This document shows, piece by piece, positions 36,383-45,030 of a stretch of DNA of 64,000 bases. The notes below the pieces were generated by a model. That model saw only the letters and a program-made list of their open reading frames with translations. It searched no databases and was not told the origin of the DNA. The first letter of the stretch is position 1, and the number at the start of each line of letters is the position of its first letter. The DNA comes from Cyclobacterium plantarum (lineage in GTDB: Bacteria; Bacteroidota; Bacteroidia; Cytophagales; Cyclobacteriaceae). The DNA is taken from the NCBI RefSeq assembly GCF_011290685.1, contig NZ_JAANYN010000007.1:242614-306613 (forward strand). Reading direction: 5' to 3'. Both the position numbers and the translations under genes were made by a program.

Positions 36383-36404
36383 GGAAAGAAATGCCAGGTA
36401 ATGA

Positions 36405-36899
36405 TCATCAAAACCGCTGGTAAATATCAAGTATTTTGGAGAGGAGCAGATCTATTTTGCAGCCGGCAGCGGATACGGCACCAAGAGCGTGATCATCCGC
36501 ATGCCGGATAGTGGTGATTTTATAGGCATCACCTCCAACTGGGGCAATACCCCCATCCTGCAATTGCTGCGGGACCTGTACCTGACAGCGAGAGGGCAGC
36601 CTGTTTCCCTTCCTTCCGATGACGGTCTCGCTGATCCCGGGGCCTATCCGGACCAGATGGGGCAATATACCTTTGTCAGAGGAGAGCTGAAAAAACACCT
36701 GGGAATGGATCGGGAGCAGCTACGACTGCACGCATTCGAAGGGCGCCTGTTTTTGGACGATGAGCTCCTGGCGGCAGGTGAAGGCTACCTGCGGCTTACC
36801 TATACGGATGAATTGAAAATATTTTTCAAAAACCAGCAAATGATCATCGAAATCAACGGCAACACACTGATCGGGAATAGGGCATTACCTGGTCAGTAG
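36405..36899 (+). pseudogene. C-terminal relic of a serine hydrolase-like enzyme
   Basis: The open frame begins after a stop at 36402 and reads IYFAAGSGYGTKSVIIRMPD and then GITSNWGNTP, consistent with the late part of a class C serine hydrolase followed by a C-terminal domain. The catalytic SxxK part is absent, so the fragment cannot work as a hydrolase. The first in-frame ATG is 36489. Confidence 0.6.
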
Positions 36900-37071
36900 C
36901 CGATCCGTACCAGAAAGAAAGGATCTTCATAGATAATGGTCCACGAATTGGCTAATAAAGGGTAATCCTTTACTGGATATTGGTCTTAATCCGTTGCTTT
37001 CAAAGTAAAAGGCAAAAGAAGCGAATGATTTTTATCCGAATTGATTAATTTGAAAACCAAAATTGATGCAT

Positions 37072-37345
37072 ATCAGGCTCGAATACGATGAATGGAAAAA
37101 GAAAGGAAGATGAAAGCATATAAATTAGACGAGACGCAGGATTTGCTAATAGGCAAGCTTGGGACAGCGCGAAGAGACGAATTTGAATTTGAGCTTAAAC
37201 TCGAGCTCATTGTTCTATGATCAAGGCTGCTCGCAAGGAGCATAAACTAACCCAGGAACAACTTGGTGAGCTAATCGGTATAAGAAATCATATCCACATA
37301 CACCCACCGCACCAACCAAAGCTACGATTCATACTTTGGCGTTAG
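37072..37345 (+). pseudogene. HigB/HigA-type toxin-antitoxin remnant
   Basis: HIRLEYDEWKKKGR (ending at 37113) looks like the last residues of a HigB-like toxin, and its stop overlaps the ATG of the antitoxin (37110). The antitoxin reads MKAYKLDETQDLLIGKLG, stops at 37220 through a frameshift, and resumes at 37217 as MIKAARKEHKLTQEQLGELI, which is the first HTH helices. It then breaks off near 37286 into unrelated sequence. Confidence 0.75.
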
Positions 37346-37381
37346 CGGTAATGTGAGGTGGCATTCTCGAAAACGAAAAAA

Positions 37382-37849
37382 ATGACTCAATCTGAACTTA
37401 TAATTTTGAATTTTACAGAGATAAGGAGAAGAAGCATAAAGCTTTGGAATGGGCTTCCCGAGAGCCATTATCATTGGAAACCCGACGACAAAGCAATGAC
37501 TGCCTTAGAAATGGTTAGGCATATTTTGGAAGCCGATTATGGATGGAATCGTATCATCAGAAATGAGAGTATGATAAACTACCAAACGCCCTGGAAAAAT
37601 CGACCATTCATTAGCCTTGCAGATGAACTTGAATTTGCTGACCCTCATAGAAAAGCGTTTTTAAAAACTGTTGCCCAATTTTCGGATGCAGAATTAACCG
37701 AAACCGAAATCATTCACCCTGGAAATGGTGAAAAGAAAATTCTCGGAGCATATTTACTACGGATTGGATATCACGAATCTGTTCACGCAGGCCAGTTCCT
37801 TTCGTATTTAAGAACAATGAAAATTCGTTGTCCGGAAATATGGGACTAA
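37382..37849 (+). CDS. DinB-family protein
   Basis: A 155-residue four-helix-bundle protein of the DinB/YfiT type. Histidines in HYHWKPDD, MVRHILEAD and YHESVHAGQF are placed where the family binds a metal. DinB-like proteins act as thiol-dependent transferases or have unknown roles. The ATG at 37382 is chosen over a GTG at 37358. It has no operon partner. Confidence 0.8.
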   Translation: MTQSELIILNFTEIRRRSIKLWNGLPESHYHWKPDDKAMTALEMVRHILEADYGWNRIIRNESMINYQTPWKNRPFISLADELEFADPHRKAFLKTVAQFSDAELTETEIIHPGNGEKKILGAYLLRIGYHESVHAGQFLSYLRTMKIRCPEIWD

Positions 37850-37872
37850 AAAATACCAAAACACTCCTGCCA

Positions 37873-39921
37873 CTAAATCAATCCCTTGGCCTCCAATGAT
37901 TTTTTGAGGGCCGCATGCTTTTTCCAGAACCGATCCTTTATCCGCTGCATCAGGGTCTCAAATTCCGGATGTTCCTTGAGGGGAGCGATTAGCGGGTCTT
38001 TCTCGAAAAACAAGAGAATCCAGTATTGGTAATCTTCCTGGTTGGAAAAAATGCGCAGTTGCTCAATGCCCTGCTTTATTTTTCCTTCACGGGCGTACAA
38101 TACAGCCATGCTGGCACTTTTGTAAATGGATTGGTCTCGCTCGCAGTATTGGGCATAGGAATCGAAAAATTCGGCGGCGCGATCAGGGTATCCCATTTTC
38201 TCGTACACCAGCCCAATTTTGATGTCCTCCTGTGGATAAATGCCCAGACCTTGTCTCTCCCTTTCGGCGACGAATTGCTCATAATAGACAAAGGCTTTGG
38301 CATATTCTTCCTGGAAATAATGCATTTTTGCCACTTCCTGCAGGATGTCCAGCCGGCTGCTATCCTTTTGCCATTCCTGCAAAAGCAGCGTAGTAGTCTG
38401 CTTTATGTTCCTGTTTTTGGCGTAGCGTATATAGGCATTCAGGAAAGGAGCATATTCGTTGTCCGGGTTGAAAGCTATTGATTGGTTGATATACCGGATC
38501 GATTCGTCTACAAAGCCGGTTTGGATCAGGGCATTGCTCAGGTGCAGGTAGGTATAACTTTTGGTTACTGAGTCTTGCGTGCCCACGTCCAGTTGAATGC
38601 CTTTCAGTGCATATTCCAGGTACCGGGCGGTGTTTGGCGTAATGCGTGCGTAGAAATCCGCCAGCAGTTGGATCACCGGCAAAGAATTGGGATTGTATTC
38701 CAGTGCTTTTTCCAGATGGGGCAGGGCCAGGCGAAACTCCTTTGTGTGCAGGTAGTACAATGCTTTGGCAATCAGGCTTTCGGCAGATTTTGAATCGTAA
38801 AGCAATGCTTTATCTGCATAATTGTTGATGAGGTCCGTGTATTGTTTCTCAATCTGATAGATGTCGAGGTAATAGTAGGAAATGGCCAGGTTGGCATAGG
38901 CCAGGGCGAACTGTGAGTCTTCTTCAACCGCCTTTTCAAGCAAAGGAATGGCCGAAAGGAGCCCCTCCCGATTTTGTTCATTCATACGCTCCAAGGCCTG
39001 CAAGTAATAATCGTATGCGAGGAGGTTGTCCGTAGGCTGCCTCTCGATGCGTTCCAGTTCGGCTGGAGTAACCACTACTTTGATAGCATCGGTGATTTCG
39101 CTGGCTATTTCGTTTTGCAAGGCAAATATGTCCCCGACTTTCCGACTGTATTGCCCTCCCCATACCGGTCGATCGGTCGCTGCTTCCACCAGTTGGATGG
39201 TTAATAAAACCTGATCACCAATACGCTGCCCACTACCTTCCAGGATATAGCTGACGTGGAGAATTTCAGCTATTTCAGGAATGGCAAGGTCTGTATTCCG
39301 GAATTGTTCCACAGAAGTTCGGCTTACCACACGCAGATCCTGGATTTTTTGTAATTTACTCAGGGCAGATTCCATAAGACCATTGACGAAGTACAGGTTA
39401 GCGGAATCGCTGCTTTCGTTTTTAAAGGGCAAAACGGCAATGGATTTATCCTGGCCCGTACCACCAGCAGGTATTAAAGACCTCAAGACAAAAAAAGCAA
39501 TAGCAAATAACAGAACCAGAAGCCCTGCCAATGCGGAAATCCGGTATTTTTTAACGAATCGGGAAGGGACTGCTTGTTCCTTCCTGATTTTTCTGGCCTC
39601 ACCCGGAGCGTAGCCGAAGTGCTCCCGAAAACATTTGATAAAATAGGAAGTGCTTCCAAAACCCACCTGAAAGGAAATCTCCGAAACTGTCAAAGAAGTT
39701 TGTTTCAGCAATTCCAATCCTTTTTTTAACCTTATCTGCCGGATGTACTGACTGGCAGATAGAAGGGTGTGTTTTTTGATTTTCCGGAGCAGGTTAGAAC
39801 GGCTCATGTTCATCGCTTCTGCCAGTTCGGACACCCCAAAGTCTTCCCGCGACACATTGTCCAGGACAACGGCCTCTACGGCATCGATAAATGCTTCGCC
39901 TGAAATGGATGGGTCTTCCAT
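37873..39921 (-). CDS. Membrane-bound AraC/TolB-like/TPR regulator (CadC-like layout)
   Basis: A 682-residue protein. Residues 1 to about 112 are an N-terminal AraC HTH pair (LAEAMNMSRSNLLRKIK; GFGSTSYFIKCFREHFGYAP). A single TM lies at about 128-148. The TolB-like domain starts at about 160 (SIAVLPFKNESSDSANLYFV) and TPR repeats fill the rest to about 640. The DNA-binding part should be cytosolic and the sensor periplasmic, as in CadC. It is divergent from the ankyrin gene at 40153, and two 16-bp direct repeats lie in the shared promoter region. Confidence 0.88.
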   Translation of the reverse strand: MEDPSISGEAFIDAVEAVVLDNVSREDFGVSELAEAMNMSRSNLLRKIKKHTLLSASQYIRQIRLKKGLELLKQTSLTVSEISFQVGFGSTSYFIKCFREHFGYAPGEARKIRKEQAVPSRFVKKYRISALAGLLVLLFAIAFFVLRSLIPAGGTGQDKSIAVLPFKNESSDSANLYFVNGLMESALSKLQKIQDLRVVSRTSVEQFRNTDLAIPEIAEILHVSYILEGSGQRIGDQVLLTIQLVEAATDRPVWGGQYSRKVGDIFALQNEIASEITDAIKVVVTPAELERIERQPTDNLLAYDYYLQALERMNEQNREGLLSAIPLLEKAVEEDSQFALAYANLAISYYYLDIYQIEKQYTDLINNYADKALLYDSKSAESLIAKALYYLHTKEFRLALPHLEKALEYNPNSLPVIQLLADFYARITPNTARYLEYALKGIQLDVGTQDSVTKSYTYLHLSNALIQTGFVDESIRYINQSIAFNPDNEYAPFLNAYIRYAKNRNIKQTTTLLLQEWQKDSSRLDILQEVAKMHYFQEEYAKAFVYYEQFVAERERQGLGIYPQEDIKIGLVYEKMGYPDRAAEFFDSYAQYCERDQSIYKSASMAVLYAREGKIKQGIEQLRIFSNQEDYQYWILLFFEKDPLIAPLKEHPEFETLMQRIKDRFWKKHAALKKSLEAKGLI

Positions 39922-40009
39922 GAGGAAATTTTAACAATCGAATTTACAAATAATTCCGACAATACAAACGGCTTGGAGAGGGTCGTTTTCTATCCGAAAA
40001 ATCCGGCTT

Positions 40010-40045
40010 TGCGTCATAATTTATACTTCTGCGCCATAATTTTTA
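40010..40045. promoter_or_regulatory. Two 16-bp direct repeats in a divergent promoter region
   Basis: TGCGTCATAATTTATA (40010-40025) and TGCGCCATAATTTTTA (40030-40045) agree at 14 of 16 positions and are 20 bp apart, two helical turns. They lie between the membrane-bound AraC gene and the ankyrin gene, and are a candidate operator for that regulator. Confidence 0.6.
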
Positions 40046-40152
40046 TCTCCTCTTCAAAATTCATGCTTTTGGCAACATCGCAGTTACATCTGATTTAGGT
40101 GGCTTGATGACCTTTGTAGGAAATAAAATTTCAAACAAATAATTTCAAAACT

Positions 40153-40713
40153 ATGAAAACGAAAAGAATGAATGCCTTTGTATGTATCGGTTTGTTGCTC
40201 GCTTTATCATTCGGCTGTTCCCCATCATCTGAACGACGAAATGAAAAAGGGAATAAAGCACCCGATATGGATATTCATGCCGCCGTGCTAGCCGGAAATG
40301 TTGCTGTGGTTAAGCAGCACATTGATGCAGGATCGAATATCAATAAAAAGGAACCGCTTGGCGGAGCCACGCCTCTGATCTCAGCGATAACTTTTGGAAA
40401 AGGCGATATCGCCCGACAATTCATTGACGCCGGAGCGGACTTATCGGCAAAAAATAACGATGGATCTACAGCGCTCCACGTGGCGGCTTTTTTCTGTCGG
40501 GTAGAATTGGTTCAGGCATTGCTGGATGCGGCGGCTGATAAATCCCTGCGAAACGAGTACGGGGCTACGCCCAGGGAAACCGTCATGGGGCCGTTTGAGG
40601 CCGTCAAACCGGTGTATGAAATGATGCAGACGCAATTGGGACCTTTGGGCTTACAACTTGACCTGAAGGAACTGGAAAAGACCCGCCCCGTCATTGCCAT
40701 GATGCTTCAATAA
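40153..40713 (+). CDS. Ankyrin-repeat lipoprotein
   Basis: A 186-residue lipoprotein with lipobox LSFGCS. Three to four ankyrin repeats cover residues about 42-145 (DIHAAVLAGNVAVVKQHIDA; TPLISAITFGKGDIARQFI; GSTALHVAAFFCRVELVQAL). The C-terminus is a short helical tail. It is a likely protein-binding surface in the periplasm. It begins a possible operon (7 bp to the next gene). Confidence 0.85.
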   Translation: MKTKRMNAFVCIGLLLALSFGCSPSSERRNEKGNKAPDMDIHAAVLAGNVAVVKQHIDAGSNINKKEPLGGATPLISAITFGKGDIARQFIDAGADLSAKNNDGSTALHVAAFFCRVELVQALLDAAADKSLRNEYGATPRETVMGPFEAVKPVYEMMQTQLGPLGLQLDLKELEKTRPVIAMMLQ

Positions 40714-40720
40714 CTATAGG

Positions 40721-41836
40721 ATGAGCGTAATGGAAAATGAAAGAAGATACGATATTGATTGGCTGCGGGTAGTAGCCATCGCGTTGCTGCTGATTTACCA
40801 CATTGCGATTGTGTTTCAGCCCTGGGCCGCATTTATCGGCTTTATCCGGAGTGAGGTACCGATGGAAAGTCTGTGGAAACTGATGTCCATGTTGAATGTA
40901 TGGCGCATACCATTCCTGTTTTACGTTTCCGGAATGGGTGTCTATTTTGCTATCCGGAAAAGAAATGGGGGCCAATTGGTAAAAGAGCGGTCAAAAAGAA
41001 TTCTTTTGCCCTTTGCGTTTGGGGTGTTTGTCGTAGCGCCCTTGCACGTCTTTGTTTTCCAGCAATATTATAAGTTGCCTTTGATGTATTATCCGCACCC
41101 GGGTCACCTGTGGTTTTTGGGAAACATTTTTGTCTATGTGTTGTTGCTGGCACCTCTTTTTTTCCTGTTGATGAGAAAGCCACTTCGAGGGTTCAGGAAA
41201 AAACTATCGGCCATCATGGGTAATCCCTCAGGCCCGCTTAGCGTATCAATATTTTTTATAATGGAGGTACGCATTCTCCAGCCCGCTGTATTTGAAATGT
41301 ACGCCCTCACCTGGCATGGGTTTTTCCTGGGATTCCTGGCCTTTTTCTTTGGCTTTCTGTTTGTTTACAGTGGAAAAGCCTTCTGGCAAACGGTATTACG
41401 GTGGAAGTGGTTTTACCTGGGAGTAGCACTGACCTCCTATCTGATCCGGCTCTTCTTTTTTGAAACCAACCTACCAGATTACGCGCTTGCGATAGAGTCC
41501 CATTGCTGGATTTTTGGCATCTTTGGTCTGGGCTACCGCTATCTGAACCGGCCTAGTCGATCGCTTACGTATTTGAGTCAGGCGGCCTATCCGGTGTACA
41601 TCGTCCACATGGCGGTCTTGTATGCCGTAGCTGCCCTGGTACTGCCACTGGCTATACCAACCCCAGCGAAATTTATCGCAATCAGCGGATTTACCTTTGT
41701 CGGATGCTTTCTCCTCTATGAGGGGCTTATCAGCCGGGTAGGGTTATTAAGGCCGCTGTTCGGGATGAAGAAGCAAGCCCGGGAAATGGAAGCCCCTGGC
41801 GAAGGTTCCGCAAATGCGGTAGCGGCCATTCCATGA
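40721..41836 (+). CDS. Acyltransferase 3 family membrane protein
   Basis: A 371-residue integral membrane protein of about ten TMs. RRYDIDWLRVVAIALLLIYH near the start carries the DxxR and conserved His pattern of the acyltransferase 3 family. These enzymes move acyl groups from cytosolic donors to periplasmic sugars or lipids. The acceptor is unknown. Confidence 0.85.
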   Translation: MSVMENERRYDIDWLRVVAIALLLIYHIAIVFQPWAAFIGFIRSEVPMESLWKLMSMLNVWRIPFLFYVSGMGVYFAIRKRNGGQLVKERSKRILLPFAFGVFVVAPLHVFVFQQYYKLPLMYYPHPGHLWFLGNIFVYVLLLAPLFFLLMRKPLRGFRKKLSAIMGNPSGPLSVSIFFIMEVRILQPAVFEMYALTWHGFFLGFLAFFFGFLFVYSGKAFWQTVLRWKWFYLGVALTSYLIRLFFFETNLPDYALAIESHCWIFGIFGLGYRYLNRPSRSLTYLSQAAYPVYIVHMAVLYAVAALVLPLAIPTPAKFIAISGFTFVGCFLLYEGLISRVGLLRPLFGMKKQAREMEAPGEGSANAVAAIP

Positions 41837-41914
41837 ATACAGCGGTTTCCTGTAGTAAAAGACGAGAGGCGGCACCTGCGCAGGCTAAGTAAAACACCGA
41901 AAATAGAGAGAATC

Positions 41915-43123
41915 ATGAAAATCAAATCCCAAATTTTATCGATTGGCGCGGGGATCTTCCTGCTTGGTTGTACCGATGCCATGATAGTTGTGCCAGAGGC
42001 TCCCTTTCCTATTGCTGACGATTCTTTTGTCATAGATACTGTAGCAACAGGCTTTACCATCCCTTATGGTATAGCGATTGTTGGCGAAGAGGAATATTTC
42101 ATTACCGACCGGATAGGGAAGATGTTCCATTTGGACGGGAATAACCTCACCGAACTGATGGGACTTCCAGCAGTGGTGACCTTCGGTGTTCCGGGCCTGC
42201 CGGCAATTTTGCATGGCGGCCTCATGGATATAAGCCTCCATCCCGACTACGCGTCAAACGGATGGATTTACATTTGCTATCTGGCCGAAGACGGTTTTGC
42301 CAAGGTATCCAGGCTTACCCTGGAAAATCATACCATTGACCGGTTTGAGACGATTTTTATTACCAGAGATCAAAATTATACCGGAAACGGTATGCGGATA
42401 GCTTGGCAAGACGAAGGTCACTTTTTTCTAAACGTCGGGAATTCAGACTTTTCAACGAGCACAAATCCCATTATGCATGCTCAGGATTTAAACCACGATG
42501 CGGGGAAAATTCATCGGCTTGGGGAAGATGGAGGCATCCCCTCTGATAATCCGGTATTTGATGGAAGCACATCACCGACGAGCATTTGGAGCTATGGCCA
42601 CCGAGACGTGCAGGGGCTATTCTATGAGCGATCATCTGATACACTGTATGGACTGGAGCATGGCCCGAAAGGAGGGGATGAATTCAATATCATTGAAAAG
42701 GGAGGTAATTACGGCTGGCCGCTCTTCAGCTACGGCGTCAACTATGACGGCGCCCAGGTGTCGACCCTATCGGAAGATTCAGCTTCTCGTTTTACCGTTT
42801 TACCCGTACATATCTGGACCGTGCCGACACCCAGCGGCGGACAGGCATTGGCGCCTTCCTGTCTGCTAAAGGTGTCGGAAAGCAGGATTTCCGACTGGAA
42901 TGATCACTTTATTTTCGGTTCCCTGGCCTTTAGGAGACTGATGAAATACAACCCGGAAACACAGGAAACGGTAGCATTGAATGTAACCGGCCGGGTGAGG
43001 ACCATAAAACAGCTCCCAGGTGGCGACCTCCTTGCCTTGGTGGAGCGAAATGATCTCCGACGGGCGAATGGGAAAATCATAAAAATTCGGCAGCTCCCTA
43101 AAAAAGAGCCTGATGATATGTAA
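41915..43123 (+). CDS. PQQ-dependent sugar dehydrogenase-like lipoprotein
   Basis: A 402-residue lipoprotein (lipobox FLLGCT) with the six-bladed beta-propeller of soluble aldose sugar dehydrogenases (glucose/sorbosone dehydrogenase family). Landmarks are GLMDISLHPDYASNGWIYI, YGHRDVQGLF, LEHGPKGGDEFNIIEKGGN and YGWPLFSYG. Periplasmic oxidation of sugars with PQQ is the usual role; no PQQ-synthesis genes are in the window. Confidence 0.88.
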   Translation: MKIKSQILSIGAGIFLLGCTDAMIVVPEAPFPIADDSFVIDTVATGFTIPYGIAIVGEEEYFITDRIGKMFHLDGNNLTELMGLPAVVTFGVPGLPAILHGGLMDISLHPDYASNGWIYICYLAEDGFAKVSRLTLENHTIDRFETIFITRDQNYTGNGMRIAWQDEGHFFLNVGNSDFSTSTNPIMHAQDLNHDAGKIHRLGEDGGIPSDNPVFDGSTSPTSIWSYGHRDVQGLFYERSSDTLYGLEHGPKGGDEFNIIEKGGNYGWPLFSYGVNYDGAQVSTLSEDSASRFTVLPVHIWTVPTPSGGQALAPSCLLKVSESRISDWNDHFIFGSLAFRRLMKYNPETQETVALNVTGRVRTIKQLPGGDLLALVERNDLRRANGKIIKIRQLPKKEPDDM

Positions 43124-43243
43124 TTTGTCCCGGAAAGCTGCTTTGAATTATGGATGTAGTTGAAATGTTTACCATTTTGCCGCACTCCGGACCTGAGCCG
43201 CTATTCCTTTTCAAAATCAGCATTTATATTAAACCAATTTCAC

Positions 43244-44275
43244 ATGTCCCTGAAACAAATCCTCCGCATTACATTACTTGTAGCTACACCAATCTCCCTT
43301 TATTTTGTGCCCTGGACGCTTTTAGTTGCCTGGTTGACGCCACTTCCCGCTACGGTTGAGGACGAAGTTCAGGCAGCGCTGAAGCATGACCTGGATGGCA
43401 TTATCGTGTATGTGGACCGAAAGGGAGCAGCACCCGAGTATTACGCCGCCGGCTGGCACAACCGCGAAGCGGAACTACCTGCCCGGCCCGATGCCCTGTT
43501 TAAAATTGCCAGCATCGGCAAATTGTACGATGCCGTGCTGATCGCAAAGCTGGTCGCGGCAAAACTTCTGTCCCTGGACAACACACTCACGGATTATTTC
43601 CCCGAATTGGCAGGAAGGATTGAATATGCCGAACAGATTACCATCCGCATGTTGGTGCAGCATAGGAGTGGTATTCCCAATTTCACGGATACACCCGATT
43701 TTTGGATCAATCCGCCCGCGAGCAGCGAAGAGGCACTGGCAGGGGTGCTCGACATGCCGGCCGATTTTGAACCGGGCGCTGCCTACGCCTACTCGAATAC
43801 CAATTACCTGTTGCTCTCCCAACTGATCGAAAGGCGGGTGGGGTATGGGAAATTCCAATACATGCAAGAGCAGATTTTCCTTCCCCTGGGTCTGAAGAAT
43901 ACATTTGGCTCCCTGGAAGACATCGATCTGGAGAACCTGATGAGTGGGTATTACGTGGGCGTGGAAGAAGATATCAAGACAACGGATTACGGCTCCATGA
44001 TAGCGAGCGCCGGGGATGTAGGTACCTTTCTCCGGGCACTAAACGACGGATCTCTGTTGACGGATGAGGAACAGGAAGTCTATTCCTCCATTTACGTATA
44101 CGAGCACACCGGCCTGATTCCCGGTTATCAGAGCTTCGCCCGGTACTACAAAGATATCGATACGGTGGTGATCCAGTTGGTAAATACGACGAATTTTGAC
44201 GGATACACCTGGGGATTATCGGAAATCACCTTCAATCGAATTGGTAAAATCCTTCGCAAGCGATACGGAACCTGA
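43244..44275 (+). CDS. Serine hydrolase, beta-lactamase/PBP4 fold, copy 2
   Basis: A 343-residue paralogue of the 33263 gene. The ATG at 43244 gives the same length as copy 1 and an N-terminal anchor. The catalytic motif is S90-I-G-K93, then YSN in AYAYSNTNYLL and HTG in YEHTGLIPGY. The rest aligns block by block with copy 1 (LFKIAS; HRSGIPNFTD versus LRSGIPNFTD; GDVGTFLRALND). Confidence 0.88.
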   Translation: MSLKQILRITLLVATPISLYFVPWTLLVAWLTPLPATVEDEVQAALKHDLDGIIVYVDRKGAAPEYYAAGWHNREAELPARPDALFKIASIGKLYDAVLIAKLVAAKLLSLDNTLTDYFPELAGRIEYAEQITIRMLVQHRSGIPNFTDTPDFWINPPASSEEALAGVLDMPADFEPGAAYAYSNTNYLLLSQLIERRVGYGKFQYMQEQIFLPLGLKNTFGSLEDIDLENLMSGYYVGVEEDIKTTDYGSMIASAGDVGTFLRALNDGSLLTDEEQEVYSSIYVYEHTGLIPGYQSFARYYKDIDTVVIQLVNTTNFDGYTWGLSEITFNRIGKILRKRYGT

Positions 44276-44368
44276 TACAGAAAGTAAGCGGTTTGTTTCA
44301 ATGAATGTGGATTTCTTACCTGTTTCCAACCAGGGAAAATGGATTTTTAGTAAATTGAAGGAAAAACA

Positions 44369-44749
44369 ATGACAGTAACGGTATCCCTTATCCTTTTCAC
44401 CGCCCTGACAAGTATCGTGATCCTATTTCAGCTTGGTCTGGCTGCCGGCATGCCCTGGGGTGCCGCTTCCATGGGTGGCAAATACCCCGGCAAATACCCC
44501 CCGAAAATGAGGGCCATTGCCATTGTCAACGCCTTGGTATTAGGAGGAATGCTGGCCATTGCATGGGCAAGGGCGGGGCGGGTATTTCCGGAACTCCAAT
44601 CCATTTCCTCGGTAGGGATATGGGTGATGGTGGTCTTTTTTGCATTGGGAACCGTTATGAATGCCATTACCCCCAGTAAAATTGAACGAATCTGGGCGCC
44701 GGTAGCCTTTGGCATGTTCGTTACAAGTTTGCTAGTGGCATTGAGCTGA
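44369..44749 (+). CDS. Small four-TM membrane protein
   Basis: A 126-residue membrane protein with about four TM segments and the loop MPWGAASMGGKYPGKYPP. Proteins with this pattern are widespread and uncharacterised. It follows the serine hydrolase by 93 bp. Confidence 0.65.
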   Translation: MTVTVSLILFTALTSIVILFQLGLAAGMPWGAASMGGKYPGKYPPKMRAIAIVNALVLGGMLAIAWARAGRVFPELQSISSVGIWVMVVFFALGTVMNAITPSKIERIWAPVAFGMFVTSLLVALS

Positions 44750-45030
44750 TAACAACTATGGCAGGCAAGAAGTGTTGGCTGATTCCTCATCTAATTGAGG
44801 GGGAAGATAAGTTTTAAGTAAATTCTACTACAGAATTAAATAATTATGAAGAAAGTTGACCGATTCCTTGTCCGAATTCCCTATTTTGAGAAAGAATAGA
44901 AAGAATGGAACAGGGTTCATGATCTAGATATCCGCAACATTCTTTCTCAACATAGCTTAAATCAGAAGATGAATGTCCTACTAAAAAACGACAGCGGTAA
45001 AAATTAACATTTAAAGGATAAATAAAAAAG

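Noticed and set aside
37310..37350. Inverted repeat with GGCGTTAGC, considered as an integron attC site
   Set aside because: The R' position reads GTTAGCG rather than GTTRRRY and the left core does not fit RYYYAAC; no integrase or cassette array is present.
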